A DNA stretch of 64,000 nt from Bacteroidota bacterium (GCA_947447375.1 CANFJB010000002.1:1-64000); one strand, 5' to 3'; shown: positions 43,409 to 52,849, numbered from the stretch's first letter. Made by a program: numbers and translations. Notes: generated from the letters alone by a model not told the origin.

Positions 43409-45046
43409 TTATTTTAAATAGTGATTTAAAAGAAAAAGGGTAGAACTATCGTGTTTTTTAACAGTTTTAGTGTGCATTTCATCCAAAATAGAATTGGCCA
43501 ATTGCTTTCCAAGCTCCACTCCCCATTGGTCATAACTGAAAATATTCCAAATTACCCCTTGAACAAATATTTTATGTTCGTACATGGCAATTAAAGAACC
43601 TAATGACTCTGGAGTTAATTGGTCAATCAAAATGGTATTCGTAGGTTTATTTCCTTCAAAAACTTTAAACGGAGTTAAATAATCGGCTTTTTCTAATGAA
43701 ACTCCTTGTTTGTTAAATTCGTCACGAACTTGGGCTTCGGTTTTACCGTTTAATAATGCCTCTGTTTGTGCAAAGAAATTGGACATCAACTTATCGTGGT
43801 GGTCTTTATTTCCATACAATGAATTAACAAATCCGATGAAATCTGTTGGTATCAATTTAGTTCCTTGGTGAATTAATTGGAAAAAAGCGTGTTGGGAATT
43901 GGTTCCTGGTTCGCCCCAAATAATCGTTCCTGTTTGATAATTAACTGGTTTCCCATCACGCCCAATACTCTTTCCATTGCTTTCCATGATTCCTTGTTGA
44001 AGGTACGGCGCCAGCTTTTGCAAATATTGAGTATAAGGTATTAACGCCTCGCTTTCGGCACCAAAGAAATTATTGTACCAAATGCTTAATAATGCCAACA
44101 CTACCGGGATGTTTTTATCGAATGAAGTAGTTTTAAAATGTTCGTCCATTTTATTGGCTCCTTTCAAAACTTTGTCAAAATTATCAAATCCTACAGCAAG
44201 GCTAATTGACAATCCAACGGCGCTCCATAAAGAAAAACGGCCTCCAACCCAATCCCACATTGGGAAAACATTATCGGCATTAATCCCAAATTCAGTTACA
44301 TTTTTAATATTGGTGGAAACCGCAACAAAATGTTTAGCGACATCTTCTTGCTTGGCTGATTTCAAAAACCAAGAACGAATAGTCTCTGAATTCGTTAACG
44401 TTTCTTGTGTGGTAAATGTTTTAGAAACAATTACAAAAAGGGTGGTTTCGGGATTTATTTTTTTGATGATTTCGTTCACATGATCGCCATCAACATTGGA
44501 AACAAAATGAACGTTTAAGTGATTTTTATAATATTGTAACCCTTCCACAATCATTGCTGGACCTAAGTCGGAACCTCCAATTCCAATGTTTACCACATCG
44601 GTGAACGCCTTGCCGGTATATCCTTTTCTAACGCCATTCACGACTTCATCGGTAAAGGCTTTTATTTTGTTTTTAACTTCGTAGATTTCTGGAATTACAT
44701 TTTGTCCGTCAACAGTAACCACTGAATTTTCAGGCGCACGTAAAGCAGTGTGAAGTACGGCTCTGTTTTCGGTTTTATTTATTGCTTCCCCATCAAAATA
44801 AGCCGCAATTGCTTCTTTCAAATGCACTTCATTGGCTAAATTAATTAGTAAATCCATGGTTTCTTGATTGATTCTGTTTTTAGAATAATCGATCAAAAAG
44901 TCGTTCCATTGAATATGAAATTTCGATGCTCTTGACGGATCTTCTTGAAACATATTTTTCATGGAAACCGTTTTCATAGTTTCAAAATGTTCTTGAATTG
45001 CTTTCCAAGCAGCTGTTGAGGATGGATTTGTATTTTGTAAGGCCAT
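43409..45046 (-). CDS. pgi: glucose-6-phosphate isomerase
   Basis: A 545-residue PGI of the long (E. coli/eukaryotic) type. Family signatures are [42 protein letters not shown] and, near the C-terminus, [20 protein letters not shown]. It interconverts glucose 6-phosphate and fructose 6-phosphate. It is an isolated gene. TAAATTTG (minus strand, 45089-45082) is a likely -7 box, but no TTG is at the expected spacing. The gap upstream of the receptor (43212-43408) shows nothing else. Confidence 0.97.
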   Translation of the reverse strand: MALQNTNPSSTAAWKAIQEHFETMKTVSMKNMFQEDPSRASKFHIQWNDFLIDYSKNRINQETMDLLINLANEVHLKEAIAAYFDGEAINKTENRAVLHTALRAPENSVVTVDGQNVIPEIYEVKNKIKAFTDEVVNGVRKGYTGKAFTDVVNIGIGGSDLGPAMIVEGLQYYKNHLNVHFVSNVDGDHVNEIIKKINPETTLFVIVSKTFTTQETLTNSETIRSWFLKSAKQEDVAKHFVAVSTNIKNVTEFGINADNVFPMWDWVGGRFSLWSAVGLSISLAVGFDNFDKVLKGANKMDEHFKTTSFDKNIPVVLALLSIWYNNFFGAESEALIPYTQYLQKLAPYLQQGIMESNGKSIGRDGKPVNYQTGTIIWGEPGTNSQHAFFQLIHQGTKLIPTDFIGFVNSLYGNKDHHDKLMSNFFAQTEALLNGKTEAQVRDEFNKQGVSLEKADYLTPFKVFEGNKPTNTILIDQLTPESLGSLIAMYEHKIFVQGVIWNIFSYDQWGVELGKQLANSILDEMHTKTVKKHDSSTLFLLNHYLK

Positions 45047-45136
45047 TATAGGAAGTCTTAATTAATTATGTTTTTGAATTGCAAATTTACAAATAATGTT
45101 TGTAAAGTAATTGTGAAGAATTATTATCTGAAAAAT

Positions 45137-45305
45137 AAATTCGCTAAGTTTTTTAGCCACGAATTAACGAATTAACTCAAATTATAAGTCTCTCGTCTAT
45201 TATCTATTGGTCTATTATCACTTAAATTCGCTAAGTTCTTTAGCCACCAATTACACGAATTATACAAATTATAAGTCTATTTTCTATTATCTATTCGTCT
45301 ATTTT
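45137..45305. repeat. 87-bp imperfect tandem repeat (two units)
   Basis: Units 45137-45223 and 45224-about 45305 each read AAATTCGCTAAGTT, then TTTAGCCAC, an ACGAATT-type stretch, AAATTATAAGTCT and TCTATTATCTATT-like runs. The second unit runs into the stop codon of the M23 peptidase gene (45299-45301). The rest of the pgi-M23 gap (45047-45136) contains only the pgi upstream region. Confidence 0.8.
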
Positions 45306-46522
45306 CTCTTAAACTCTAAAGCTGCAACTCTATCCAATTCTTTCTTCAATGGAGCCATTTGTTCCATAAAACGAGGTAAATTATTTTTGCTCATCGGTTC
45401 AGAATTGGGTAATTTCAATCGCAGAGCGTCCACTTGAACTCCATTTTTCCAAAATCGATAACACACGTGTGGGCCTGTTGCGAGTCCAGTGCTTCCCACT
45501 TTCCCTATAATATCCCCTTGGTTTACTCTTTGCCCCCGACGCGCAATAATTTTTGACATATGTAAATATTGGGTCGAATAGGTTTTATTGTGTTTTACTT
45601 TAACAAAATTTCCGTTTCCTGCGGTGAAGCCGGTTTGTTCCACGACGCCCGAAGCAGTAGTCATAATAGGGGTTCCGTATGGCGCTGCATAATCGGTTCC
45701 TTTGTGGGCTTTCCAGATTTGTTGCACCGGATGAAATCTATTTTTAGAATAATGAGAGGTAATATTTACAAATTTCAAAGGTGCTTTAAGGAAAAAGTTC
45801 TTCAGCGCTTTTCCTTCCTCATCAAAGTATTCTAATTTATTGGAATTGGCATCTTGCGAAAATGGAAACGCATAAATTAATTTGCCTTTGTATTCAAAGA
45901 AGGAACATTTCAAGCTATCCACACCGTCATAAATCGTATCGTTTATGTAGCGTTCTGTAAATGTCACGGCAAATTTATCGCCTTTTTGTAATTTGAAAAA
46001 ATCAATTGACCAAGCATAAACTTTAGAAATTGAAACTGCCAATGCTCCGTCAACTCCTTTTTTTACTAATGTTTCTGATAAAGATCCGTCTAATTTTCCC
46101 GCAATAGTTCTTCTTCGAATGGTAACGGGTTCAATGTGTTTATAGACTTTGATAGAATCTTTTAAATCGATCACATAATAACTTAAACGATCGGGTTGGT
46201 AAATAAACGCACGGATTTTTTTTGATTTTCCTTTTCCTCTTAAAATGGTATACGGCTTATCGATTCTCATCATTCGAACGTCAAAAGTATCTTTTACTTT
46301 TTCAACTATTTCATGAACTTTAAGGTAGCCTAAATTTTGTTTTTCTAGGATGCTTCCAAAGGTATCGCCGTCCTTAATGGTGTCATGTACAACATCAAAA
46401 TGATTGAGTGTAAATCCAAAAGCTACAACAATAGGTTCTTTACTAATAGCCTTGTCCTTTTCCGATTTATTACAGGAAAACAATGTTGCTATTAGTAAAA
46501 GTATAATGCTAGCTTTTTTCAA
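45299..46522 (-). CDS. M23 metallopeptidase lipoprotein
   Basis: A 407-residue protein with a lipoprotein signal ending FSC (Cys17), a LysM/linker-like region and a C-terminal M23 domain (about 255-370). Zinc and catalytic residues: H273 and D277 in AHKGTDYAAP, H321 in YLHMS, and H352 in TGPHVCYRF. The second His of the usual H-x-H is Cys354. It should cut peptidoglycan cross-links in the periplasm. Its stop codon lies in the tandem repeat. It follows the TDO gene by 16 bases, likely cotranscribed. Confidence 0.9.
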   Translation of the reverse strand: MKKASIILLLIATLFSCNKSEKDKAISKEPIVVAFGFTLNHFDVVHDTIKDGDTFGSILEKQNLGYLKVHEIVEKVKDTFDVRMMRIDKPYTILRGKGKSKKIRAFIYQPDRLSYYVIDLKDSIKVYKHIEPVTIRRRTIAGKLDGSLSETLVKKGVDGALAVSISKVYAWSIDFFKLQKGDKFAVTFTERYINDTIYDGVDSLKCSFFEYKGKLIYAFPFSQDANSNKLEYFDEEGKALKNFFLKAPLKFVNITSHYSKNRFHPVQQIWKAHKGTDYAAPYGTPIMTTASGVVEQTGFTAGNGNFVKVKHNKTYSTQYLHMSKIIARRGQRVNQGDIIGKVGSTGLATGPHVCYRFWKNGVQVDALRLKLPNSEPMSKNNLPRFMEQMAPLKKELDRVAALEFKRK

Positions 46523-46538
46523 ACCGTCGTTTTAAGTA

Positions 46539-47474
46539 TTAATTTTCCGCGCCCCAATTTTTCAATTCGTCTTCGCTCCACAATTCAGGGAAAAATATTC
46601 TCCTTTGGTATTTTGGGTGCATGTATTTTTTCCAATCGCTTCCGCCTGTTGCTTCACCATTTCCTTGTCCGCTTGACTCAATGTATTTTCTTGCAGCGTT
46701 TAAGTGTCCCATTACCCAGGTAATATTTACGGTGTGGTCGTAATGGCGCATTGCTTTGATTAATTCAGGATTTTTTTGATCGGATTCTGGCAATTGTTTG
46801 AATTTTTGCCACAAATTAATCGTGTTGTATTCCTCCATTGATCGAAGAAATTGCGCTTTGTATTTTCGTTCAAACTCTAATATTAAATACGACTTTTCAC
46901 CCGTTGCGTGGTCTTTTCCTCCGGCTTGCCAATACAAATGTTCTAATGCGTGTTCGTAAGGAGTATTTCGATCTATTGTAGCTCTAAAACGATAATCAAT
47001 TAAGTTGATTAGATCGGTAGAAGCAAATTCTATATGGCGGTATTGCGCACTTTGAAACCCACTTGCAGGTGTTAATGTATTTCTGAATTTCATGTATTGA
47101 TCTACTTCCATTCCGTCGCCCATAATGTCAAACGAAGTGGTAAGCATGTCGAAATAACGACTAATTCTCATTAATCTATCCGTGAAAAATGCAGTTTCTA
47201 AATTATCATTTTTGCAAATTTGCTCTATTTCCCACAATATCATTTTGAATAACAATTCGTTTACTTGGTGGTACATGATAAATACCATTTCGTCAGGAAG
47301 TGTGGTTCGTTGCACTTGCAAATTTAAAAGCGCGTCTGTTTGAATGTAATCCCAATAGGTAATTGGTTTCGACCAAAGCAGTCCTTCCAAATGGGTTTCG
47401 GTTTTTTGATTGATCTTTTGAAATTTATCTTCTAATTTTTGAAGGATTTCATTCGATATATTGTGGTTTTCCAT
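46539..47474 (-). CDS. kynA: tryptophan 2,3-dioxygenase
   Basis: A 311-residue heme enzyme. Family blocks: MYHQVNELLFKMILWEIEQI near residue 75, SRYFDMLTTSFDIMG, RNTLTPASGFQSAQYR (substrate loop) and VNITWVMGHLNAARKYI. The C-terminal block contains the proximal His. It opens the indole ring of tryptophan with O2, the first step of the kynurenine route. No other kynurenine gene is here. It lies 2 bases after the DUF3108 gene in the same direction. Confidence 0.94.
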   Translation of the reverse strand: MENHNISNEILQKLEDKFQKINQKTETHLEGLLWSKPITYWDYIQTDALLNLQVQRTTLPDEMVFIMYHQVNELLFKMILWEIEQICKNDNLETAFFTDRLMRISRYFDMLTTSFDIMGDGMEVDQYMKFRNTLTPASGFQSAQYRHIEFASTDLINLIDYRFRATIDRNTPYEHALEHLYWQAGGKDHATGEKSYLILEFERKYKAQFLRSMEEYNTINLWQKFKQLPESDQKNPELIKAMRHYDHTVNITWVMGHLNAARKYIESSGQGNGEATGGSDWKKYMHPKYQRRIFFPELWSEDELKNWGAEN

Positions 47475-47476
47475 CG

Positions 47477-48250
47477 TTAATTTACTTTAATTGTGAAAGA
47501 ATTTTTCAATCCTTTAAAACCGTCTAAATCTGCTTTTATTGATCCTACGGTTAAATTCGCTTGAATTCTAACTGGTATTTTATTATCGTCGTCTGAAATC
47601 CAAACGGTAAGTGCTTCTTGTTCTTTAAAAACTCTACCCGATTGAACTAATGGGCGAAAAATCATGGTTGGGATTACTCCAAATTTTGTTTCGATATCTT
47701 CTCGGCCGATAAATTTAAGCTTAAATTTTGTAGTTTCCTCATCAAAAAACATATCTATTGAAACCGATTCCCCCACTTTTAACTTATCTATGGTTGGATA
47801 ATTTCTCAAATAATAAAAAGTAGAAACGATGTCTTGAGTATTATTAGGGATTACAAATGTTCTTTCGGTTTTGTTATCATAATCTTTAACCAAAACTCGA
47901 TCTGAGGCTTGATTGAAAAAACCTTCTTGGTTTTTGGTATAACCGCCTTCATCAATTTTTCGAACGTATTTGTAAGGATTTCCGGTAACTTTATCAAAAT
48001 AACTTTCATAAAGGTCGTCCACTTTAAAAAAGAATCTTGACATTCCGGTAGAATATCCTTTTCCGATTACATGATATACTTTTTTGTTATTTATTACGCC
48101 GTCTTGAACTTCAAGGGTTGCATATCCGGCATTAATCATTCCGTAATGAACTCGGAATTTAAACCATTCACCGGTTTGAAAAGCGTCTTCACGTTGCGTG
48201 TCAAAACTAAATAGGAGAGGAAATATTAGTAAGATTGCTAATTTTTTCAT
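47477..48250 (-). CDS. DUF3108 secreted protein
   Basis: A 257-residue protein with a short signal peptide (MKKLAILLIFPLLFSF). The mature chain is DUF3108, a mostly beta family (FKFRVHYGMINAGYATLEV, then ALTVWISDDDNKIPVRI) probably periplasmic or outer-membrane associated; function unknown. It is the first gene of the DUF3108-kynA-M23 run and has the promoter at 48292-48323. Confidence 0.85.
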   Translation of the reverse strand: MKKLAILLIFPLLFSFDTQREDAFQTGEWFKFRVHYGMINAGYATLEVQDGVINNKKVYHVIGKGYSTGMSRFFFKVDDLYESYFDKVTGNPYKYVRKIDEGGYTKNQEGFFNQASDRVLVKDYDNKTERTFVIPNNTQDIVSTFYYLRNYPTIDKLKVGESVSIDMFFDEETTKFKLKFIGREDIETKFGVIPTMIFRPLVQSGRVFKEQEALTVWISDDDNKIPVRIQANLTVGSIKADLDGFKGLKNSFTIKVN

Positions 48251-48291
48251 GGTAATGGTTTTTATTTTAATTGCATGTACAATATTTGTTC

Positions 48292-48323
48292 CAAATGTAA
48301 TAAAAACAAAAAAACTCAGTCAA
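48292..48323 (-). promoter_or_regulatory. flavobacterial promoter for the DUF3108-kynA-M23 run
   Basis: Minus strand TTG (48323-48321), 21 bases, TACATTTG (48299-48292) match TTG-N17-23-TAnnTTTG. The TTG overlaps one arm of the terminator of the upstream hppD gene. Confidence 0.55.
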
Positions 48324-48339
48324 ATAATGACTGAGTTTT
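48311..48339 (-). terminator. hairpin terminator downstream of hppD
   Basis: AAAACTCAGTCA (48311-48322) pairs with TGACTGAGTTTT (48328-48339) around a 5-base loop, with T-rich flanks on both strands. It is about 200 bases beyond the hppD stop. The stretch 48340-48538 holds no gene I can support, only a possible 24-codon ORF (48372-48446, plus strand). Confidence 0.82.
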
Positions 48340-48538
48340 TATGCTATTAACCAACCAAAAAATTATAAATTATGAAAATTTATACAAAAATGAGGAAACC
48401 ACTCCTTATTTCTGAGTACAAAGATATTCAAAATGTTGAATTATAATTAGCAAAAAATGAACTTTAACATTTATTTTGCAAAGATAATTCTCTTTCGGTC
48501 GATTTCTTTATGAAAAATTTAAGAAAATCAAATATATT

Positions 48539-49702
48539 TTATAATGTTCCTCTTAAAGATTGCTCTCTTTCAATAGATTCAAAAAGCGCTTTGAAATTTC
48601 CAGCACCAAATCCTTTAGCGCCCATTCTTTGAATTATTTCGAAAAATAATGTTGGTCGGTCTTGAACTGGTTTGGTGAAAATTTGCAATAAATAACCATC
48701 TTCATCGGCATCAACCATAATGGCTAATTTTTCTATTGCGTTCAAATCTTCTTTCATCATTTCCATGTGAACTCCTAATCTTTCAGGAATTGCTTGATAA
48801 TAGGCATGTGGTGGCGCTGATAAAAATTCTACTCCACGCGCTTTTAATTGAGTAACTGTAGCGATAATATCGTCGGTAGCAATGGCAATGTGTTGCACTC
48901 CTGGACCGCCATAAAAATCTAAATATTCCTCAATTTGAGATCGTTTTTTTCCTTCTGCTGGTTCGTTGATTGGGAATTTTATACGTCCGTTTCCGTTCGA
49001 CATTACTTTACTCATTAATGCAGAATATTCGGTGTGGATTTGCTTGTCATCAAAAGACAAGAAATTTACAAATCCCATAACGTCTTCGTAGAATTTTACC
49101 CATGTATTCATTTCATTCCAACCTACATTTCCTACCATGTGGTCAATGTATTTCAATCCAACCGCTTCAGGATTGTAATCGGATTTCCATTCTTTATAAC
49201 CAGGTAAGAAAATTCCGTTGTAGTTTTTTCTTTCTACAAATAGGTGAACGGTTTCTCCATAAGTATAGATTCCAGAACGAACTACTTCACCAAATTCATC
49301 TTTTTCAACTGTAGGTTCCATGAAAGAAACGGCACCTCTTTTCATGGTTTCCTCATACGCACTTGTAGCGTCTTCAACCCAAAGAGCAACAATTTTTACA
49401 CCGTCGCCATGTTTTCTTAAATGGTCATTTATTGGAGAATCTTGGTTTAAAGGTGTGGTTAAAACCAATCTGATTTTGTCTTGTTTTAGCACATAGGAAG
49501 TTCTATCGCGAACACCTGTTTCTAATCCGGCGTAAGCCAACGATTGATAACCGAAAGCTGTTTTATAATAATGTGCCGATTGCTTTGCGTTTCCTACATA
49601 GAGTTCTACATAGTCGGTTCCTAGTAAAGGTAGGAAATCTTGTGCTCCTTCAAATATTTTTTCTAATCCGTATTCTACAGATGTTACTTCTTTTTTTGAC
49701 AT
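48539..49702 (-). CDS. hppD: 4-hydroxyphenylpyruvate dioxygenase
   Basis: A 387-residue enzyme of two vicinal-oxygen-chelate domains. The iron triad is H188 (IDHMVGNV), H271 (GVQHIAIATDDI) and E355 (FFEIIQRMGAKGFGAGNFKA). It converts 4-hydroxyphenylpyruvate to homogentisate with O2, in tyrosine breakdown. hmgA, the next enzyme, lies just upstream in the same direction, separated by repeat copy D. Confidence 0.96.
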   Translation of the reverse strand: MSKKEVTSVEYGLEKIFEGAQDFLPLLGTDYVELYVGNAKQSAHYYKTAFGYQSLAYAGLETGVRDRTSYVLKQDKIRLVLTTPLNQDSPINDHLRKHGDGVKIVALWVEDATSAYEETMKRGAVSFMEPTVEKDEFGEVVRSGIYTYGETVHLFVERKNYNGIFLPGYKEWKSDYNPEAVGLKYIDHMVGNVGWNEMNTWVKFYEDVMGFVNFLSFDDKQIHTEYSALMSKVMSNGNGRIKFPINEPAEGKKRSQIEEYLDFYGGPGVQHIAIATDDIIATVTQLKARGVEFLSAPPHAYYQAIPERLGVHMEMMKEDLNAIEKLAIMVDADEDGYLLQIFTKPVQDRPTLFFEIIQRMGAKGFGAGNFKALFESIEREQSLRGTL

Positions 49703-49770
49703 TTTGATATTTTATTATGAGGTAAAATTGTTCCTCTTATTTCTAAATTTTGTTAATTATCGGAAACCCT

Positions 49771-49853
49771 AGCCCTGATAGCAGTGGAAATCCCCTATTG
49801 TTGTGAGGCACGAACAACAAGATGGATTGCAACGAATAGCAGGAAATAGCTCC
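49771..49853 (-). repeat. composite palindromic repeat, copy D
   Basis: Inverted relative to copies A and B on the plus strand. Outer arms are AGCCCTGATAGCAGTGGAAA (49771-49790) and the region ending AGGAAATAGCTCC (49841-49853). The inner hairpin is TTGTTGT (49798-49804) with ACAACAA (49814-49820), 7 perfect pairs, enclosing GAGGCACGA. It starts 3 bases after the hmgA stop codon and lies 68 bases before the hppD start. Confidence 0.83.
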
Positions 49854-49856
49854 AAA

Positions 49857-51014
49857 TTATTCAGTCCAAGATTGATAATACTTTCCGTCGTCAAGGCCCA
49901 TAGCTTCTTCGGTAACCATTAATGGTCTGAAAGTATCTACCATTACGGCTAATTCTTCTGTTACGGTTTGTCCAATACTTCTTTCCATTGCTCCTGGCGC
50001 TGGTCCGTGGGGAATCCCTTTTGGATGTAAAGTTATGTGTCCTTGCTCGATATTGTTTCGGCTCATGAAATCGCCATCTACATAATAAATCACCTCATCG
50101 CTATCTATATTGCTGTGATTGTAGGGCGCTGGGATTGATTTTGGGTGATAATCGTACAATCTAGGAACGAATGAACATACTACAAATGTGGCTGTTTCAA
50201 ATGTTTGGTGTACTGGTGGCGGCTGGTGAACTCTTCCGGTTATAGGTTCGAAATTGTGAATGCTGAAGCCGTAGGGGAAATTATATCCGTCCCAACCTAC
50301 TACGTCAAATGGATGCGTTGCATATACAATTTCATGCATCATTCCTTCTTTTTTGATCTTGATTAGGAAATCTCCTTTTTCATCATAGGTCTCCAATTCA
50401 TTCGGCAAGATAAAATCGCGTTCGCAAAATGGGGAATGTTCTAGGTGTTGTCCTGATTCATTTTTATATCTTTTTGGGGTATAAAATGGCGTGAAAGATT
50501 CTACGTAGAACAGTCGGTTATCGGAAGTTTCGAAATCTATTTGGTAGATTATGCCTCTAGGGATTATTAGATAATCGCCATATTCAAATGGGATATTTCC
50601 TAACATGGTTCTCAATTTTCCTTTTCCTTTATGGATGAAAATCATTTCATCGGCATCGGCATTTTTATAGAAATAGTTGCGAAGTGATGTTTTTGGTGCT
50701 GCCAAACCGATTGTACAATCTTTATTGACCAACATGGGTTTTCTACTATCTAGAAAATCGTCTTCGGGCTTTACTTCAAAGCCTTTTAGCAATAATGCTT
50801 TTATGTTTTTCCCAATCGCAATTTTAGGTTCAACTGAATAAGATTTCAGAATTTCTTTTACTTGCGTTGGTCTATGAACGTGATAAGAAAGTGAAGAATG
50901 TCCGTGAAATCCTTCTGTTCCAAATAATTGTTCATAATATAATCCTCCTTTAGGATTTTCAAACTGTGTGTGTCTTTTTTGGGGAAACTCTCCGAGTTTA
51001 TGATATATTGGCAT
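49857..51014 (-). CDS. hmgA: homogentisate 1,2-dioxygenase
   Basis: A 385-residue cupin-type dioxygenase. Recognisable blocks: HKGKGKLRTMLGNIPFEYGD, IIPRGIIYQIDFE, DVVGWDGYNFPYGFSIHNFE and, in the active-site region, HPKGIPHGPAPGAMERSIGQ. It opens the ring of homogentisate with O2 to maleylacetoacetate, after HppD. No isomerase or fumarylacetoacetase is in the window. The upstream 200 bases are AT-rich, with a near -7 box but no full promoter match. Confidence 0.94.
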   Translation of the reverse strand: MPIYHKLGEFPQKRHTQFENPKGGLYYEQLFGTEGFHGHSSLSYHVHRPTQVKEILKSYSVEPKIAIGKNIKALLLKGFEVKPEDDFLDSRKPMLVNKDCTIGLAAPKTSLRNYFYKNADADEMIFIHKGKGKLRTMLGNIPFEYGDYLIIPRGIIYQIDFETSDNRLFYVESFTPFYTPKRYKNESGQHLEHSPFCERDFILPNELETYDEKGDFLIKIKKEGMMHEIVYATHPFDVVGWDGYNFPYGFSIHNFEPITGRVHQPPPVHQTFETATFVVCSFVPRLYDYHPKSIPAPYNHSNIDSDEVIYYVDGDFMSRNNIEQGHITLHPKGIPHGPAPGAMERSIGQTVTEELAVMVDTFRPLMVTEEAMGLDDGKYYQSWTE

Positions 51015-51214
51015 CTTTTGTTGTTTAAAAGTTAAGAATAAAGTTGGTTTAACTTCAAATATTTATTTAATCAAAAAGATATAAAATCATTCTGGGTTTC
51101 TCTTGATGAGAAATTGCAAATAATCTAATAATCCAATCCATGTTGTTTTCATATAACAAATATCGGAAAAAATTAATTTTAAGCTCTAATTATTGCGAAA
51201 TATTTATAAAAAAG

Positions 51215-51250
51215 AAAAGGCATTAAAGAATTGTGTCTTTAATGCCTTTT
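51215..51250. terminator. hairpin terminator of the permease gene
   Basis: AAAAGGCATTAAAGA (51215-51229) pairs with TCTTTAATGCCTTTT (51236-51250), 15 perfect pairs around a 6-base loop. It lies just after the permease stop (minus strand). The rest of the 51015-51271 gap holds only the hmgA upstream region. Confidence 0.9.
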
Positions 51251-51271
51251 TTTTGTTTATTAAAATTCGGA

Positions 51272-52762
51272 TTATTTATCTGGGTGGTTTAATTTACTAT
51301 GGTTTTTGCTATAAAGGAAGTAGATTACTAATCCTAAAATCAACCAAACTCCAAGACGTAACCAGTTGGTCCATCCTAAACCGTAAATCATAGCCATACA
51401 AACAATAATTCCAAGAATTGGTACTAAAGGAACGAAAGGTGTTTTGAATTCACGCTTTAAATCTGGTTCTGTTTTTCTTAATACGATTACAGAAACGCAA
51501 ACCAGAATAAAGGCAAATAAAGTTCCGATACTAGTCATATCTCCCACAATATCGCCTGGGATAAATGCTGCGAATAAACCTACGATAACTAAAATTACTA
51601 AATTCGCTTTGTAAGGAGTTTTGTATTTAGAGTGTAAATCTCCGAAGAAACTTGGCAACAATCCGTCTTTCCCCATTGAATAAAAAACTCTAGATTGTCC
51701 TAATAACATTACTAAAATTACAGATGAGAATCCAGCTAAAATTGCTATTGTAACAAATTGAGCAAGCCATTCATATCCTATCATGTATTTGTTTATTGCA
51801 AATGCTACTGAAGCTTCTTTACCTCCAGTTCTAAAATCTTCTACTGTTGCAACCCCTGTTAAAACGTGTGCAAAAAGTATATATAAAACGGTACAAATTG
51901 CTAAAGAACCAAGGATTCCAATTGGCATATCGCGCTTTGGATTTTTAGTTTCTTGCGCTGCGGTACTCACGGCATCAAAACCGATAAAGGCAAAAAATAC
52001 TGTTCCGGCTGCACCTAGAACTCCCATAATTCCTCCAAAATGATGCCCTATTCCTTGATCATCGGTATAAGTTGACTCAGCTGGAATATAGGGAGTATGA
52101 TTTGCAGGATTGATAAAATGCCAACCAAATCCGATAATTAAAATTACGATTGCCACTTTTGTAATAACAATTAATCCGTTGACAAATGCTGATTCTTGAG
52201 TTCCTTTAATTAATAGTAAACTGATTATGGCAACGATGAAAAACGCTGGTAAATTAATAATCCCATTTGAAACTACTCCAGTAACTGGATCAGTAAAATG
52301 TTGAAATGGGGAGTGCGACAACGAGTATGGAATTGGACTCATATGGAGCACGTTGACCAGTAAATTATTAAGATATTCACTCCAAGCAATTCCCACGGTA
52401 GCAGCTCCAACGGCATATTCAAGAATTAAATCCCAGCCTATAATCCACGCAATAAGTTCTCCCATGGTAGCATAAGTATAGGTATATGCGCTTCCAGAAA
52501 TTGGAATTGAAGAAGATAATTCTGCATAACATAATCCTGCTAAAGCACATCCAATAGCTGCTACAATAAACCCTAAAGTAACTGAAGGGCCGGCGTTTTG
52601 TGCCGCTGCGGTTGCAGTTCTAACAAATAACCCCGCACCAATAATTGCTCCAATTCCAAGGGCTATCAATGACCATGCGGTTAATGTTCTTTTTAATCCT
52701 TTCTCAGATTCTGATGCTTCACCTAATAACTGTGTAAGTGATTTTTTCTTCCAGATTGACAT
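51272..52762 (-). CDS. APC-family amino-acid permease
   Basis: A 496-residue transporter with about 12-14 helices, of the cationic amino-acid transporter/YfnA type. ALGIGAIIGAGLFVRT (35-50) is the helix-1 substrate-binding loop, FIGFDAVSTAAQETKNPKRD is the family signature of helix 6 and the loop after it, and a short charged C-terminus follows. It should import amino acids with protons or exchange them; the substrate is unresolved. The neighbourhood of tyrosine and tryptophan catabolism makes aromatic substrates possible but unproven. Confidence 0.9.
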   Translation of the reverse strand: MSIWKKKSLTQLLGEASESEKGLKRTLTAWSLIALGIGAIIGAGLFVRTATAAAQNAGPSVTLGFIVAAIGCALAGLCYAELSSSIPISGSAYTYTYATMGELIAWIIGWDLILEYAVGAATVGIAWSEYLNNLLVNVLHMSPIPYSLSHSPFQHFTDPVTGVVSNGIINLPAFFIVAIISLLLIKGTQESAFVNGLIVITKVAIVILIIGFGWHFINPANHTPYIPAESTYTDDQGIGHHFGGIMGVLGAAGTVFFAFIGFDAVSTAAQETKNPKRDMPIGILGSLAICTVLYILFAHVLTGVATVEDFRTGGKEASVAFAINKYMIGYEWLAQFVTIAILAGFSSVILVMLLGQSRVFYSMGKDGLLPSFFGDLHSKYKTPYKANLVILVIVGLFAAFIPGDIVGDMTSIGTLFAFILVCVSVIVLRKTEPDLKREFKTPFVPLVPILGIIVCMAMIYGLGWTNWLRLGVWLILGLVIYFLYSKNHSKLNHPDK

Positions 52763-52849
52763 ATTTAATTATTTAATTATTTTATATTTTCAAATATATA
52801 GAATTTTCTACAACAATGTACATTTTAACTCAATTAGAATAAAATAATA

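Noticed and set aside
45207..45437. 76-codon plus-strand ORF over the tandem repeat
   Set aside because: It overlaps the end of the M23 peptidase gene and is made mainly of repeat sequence.
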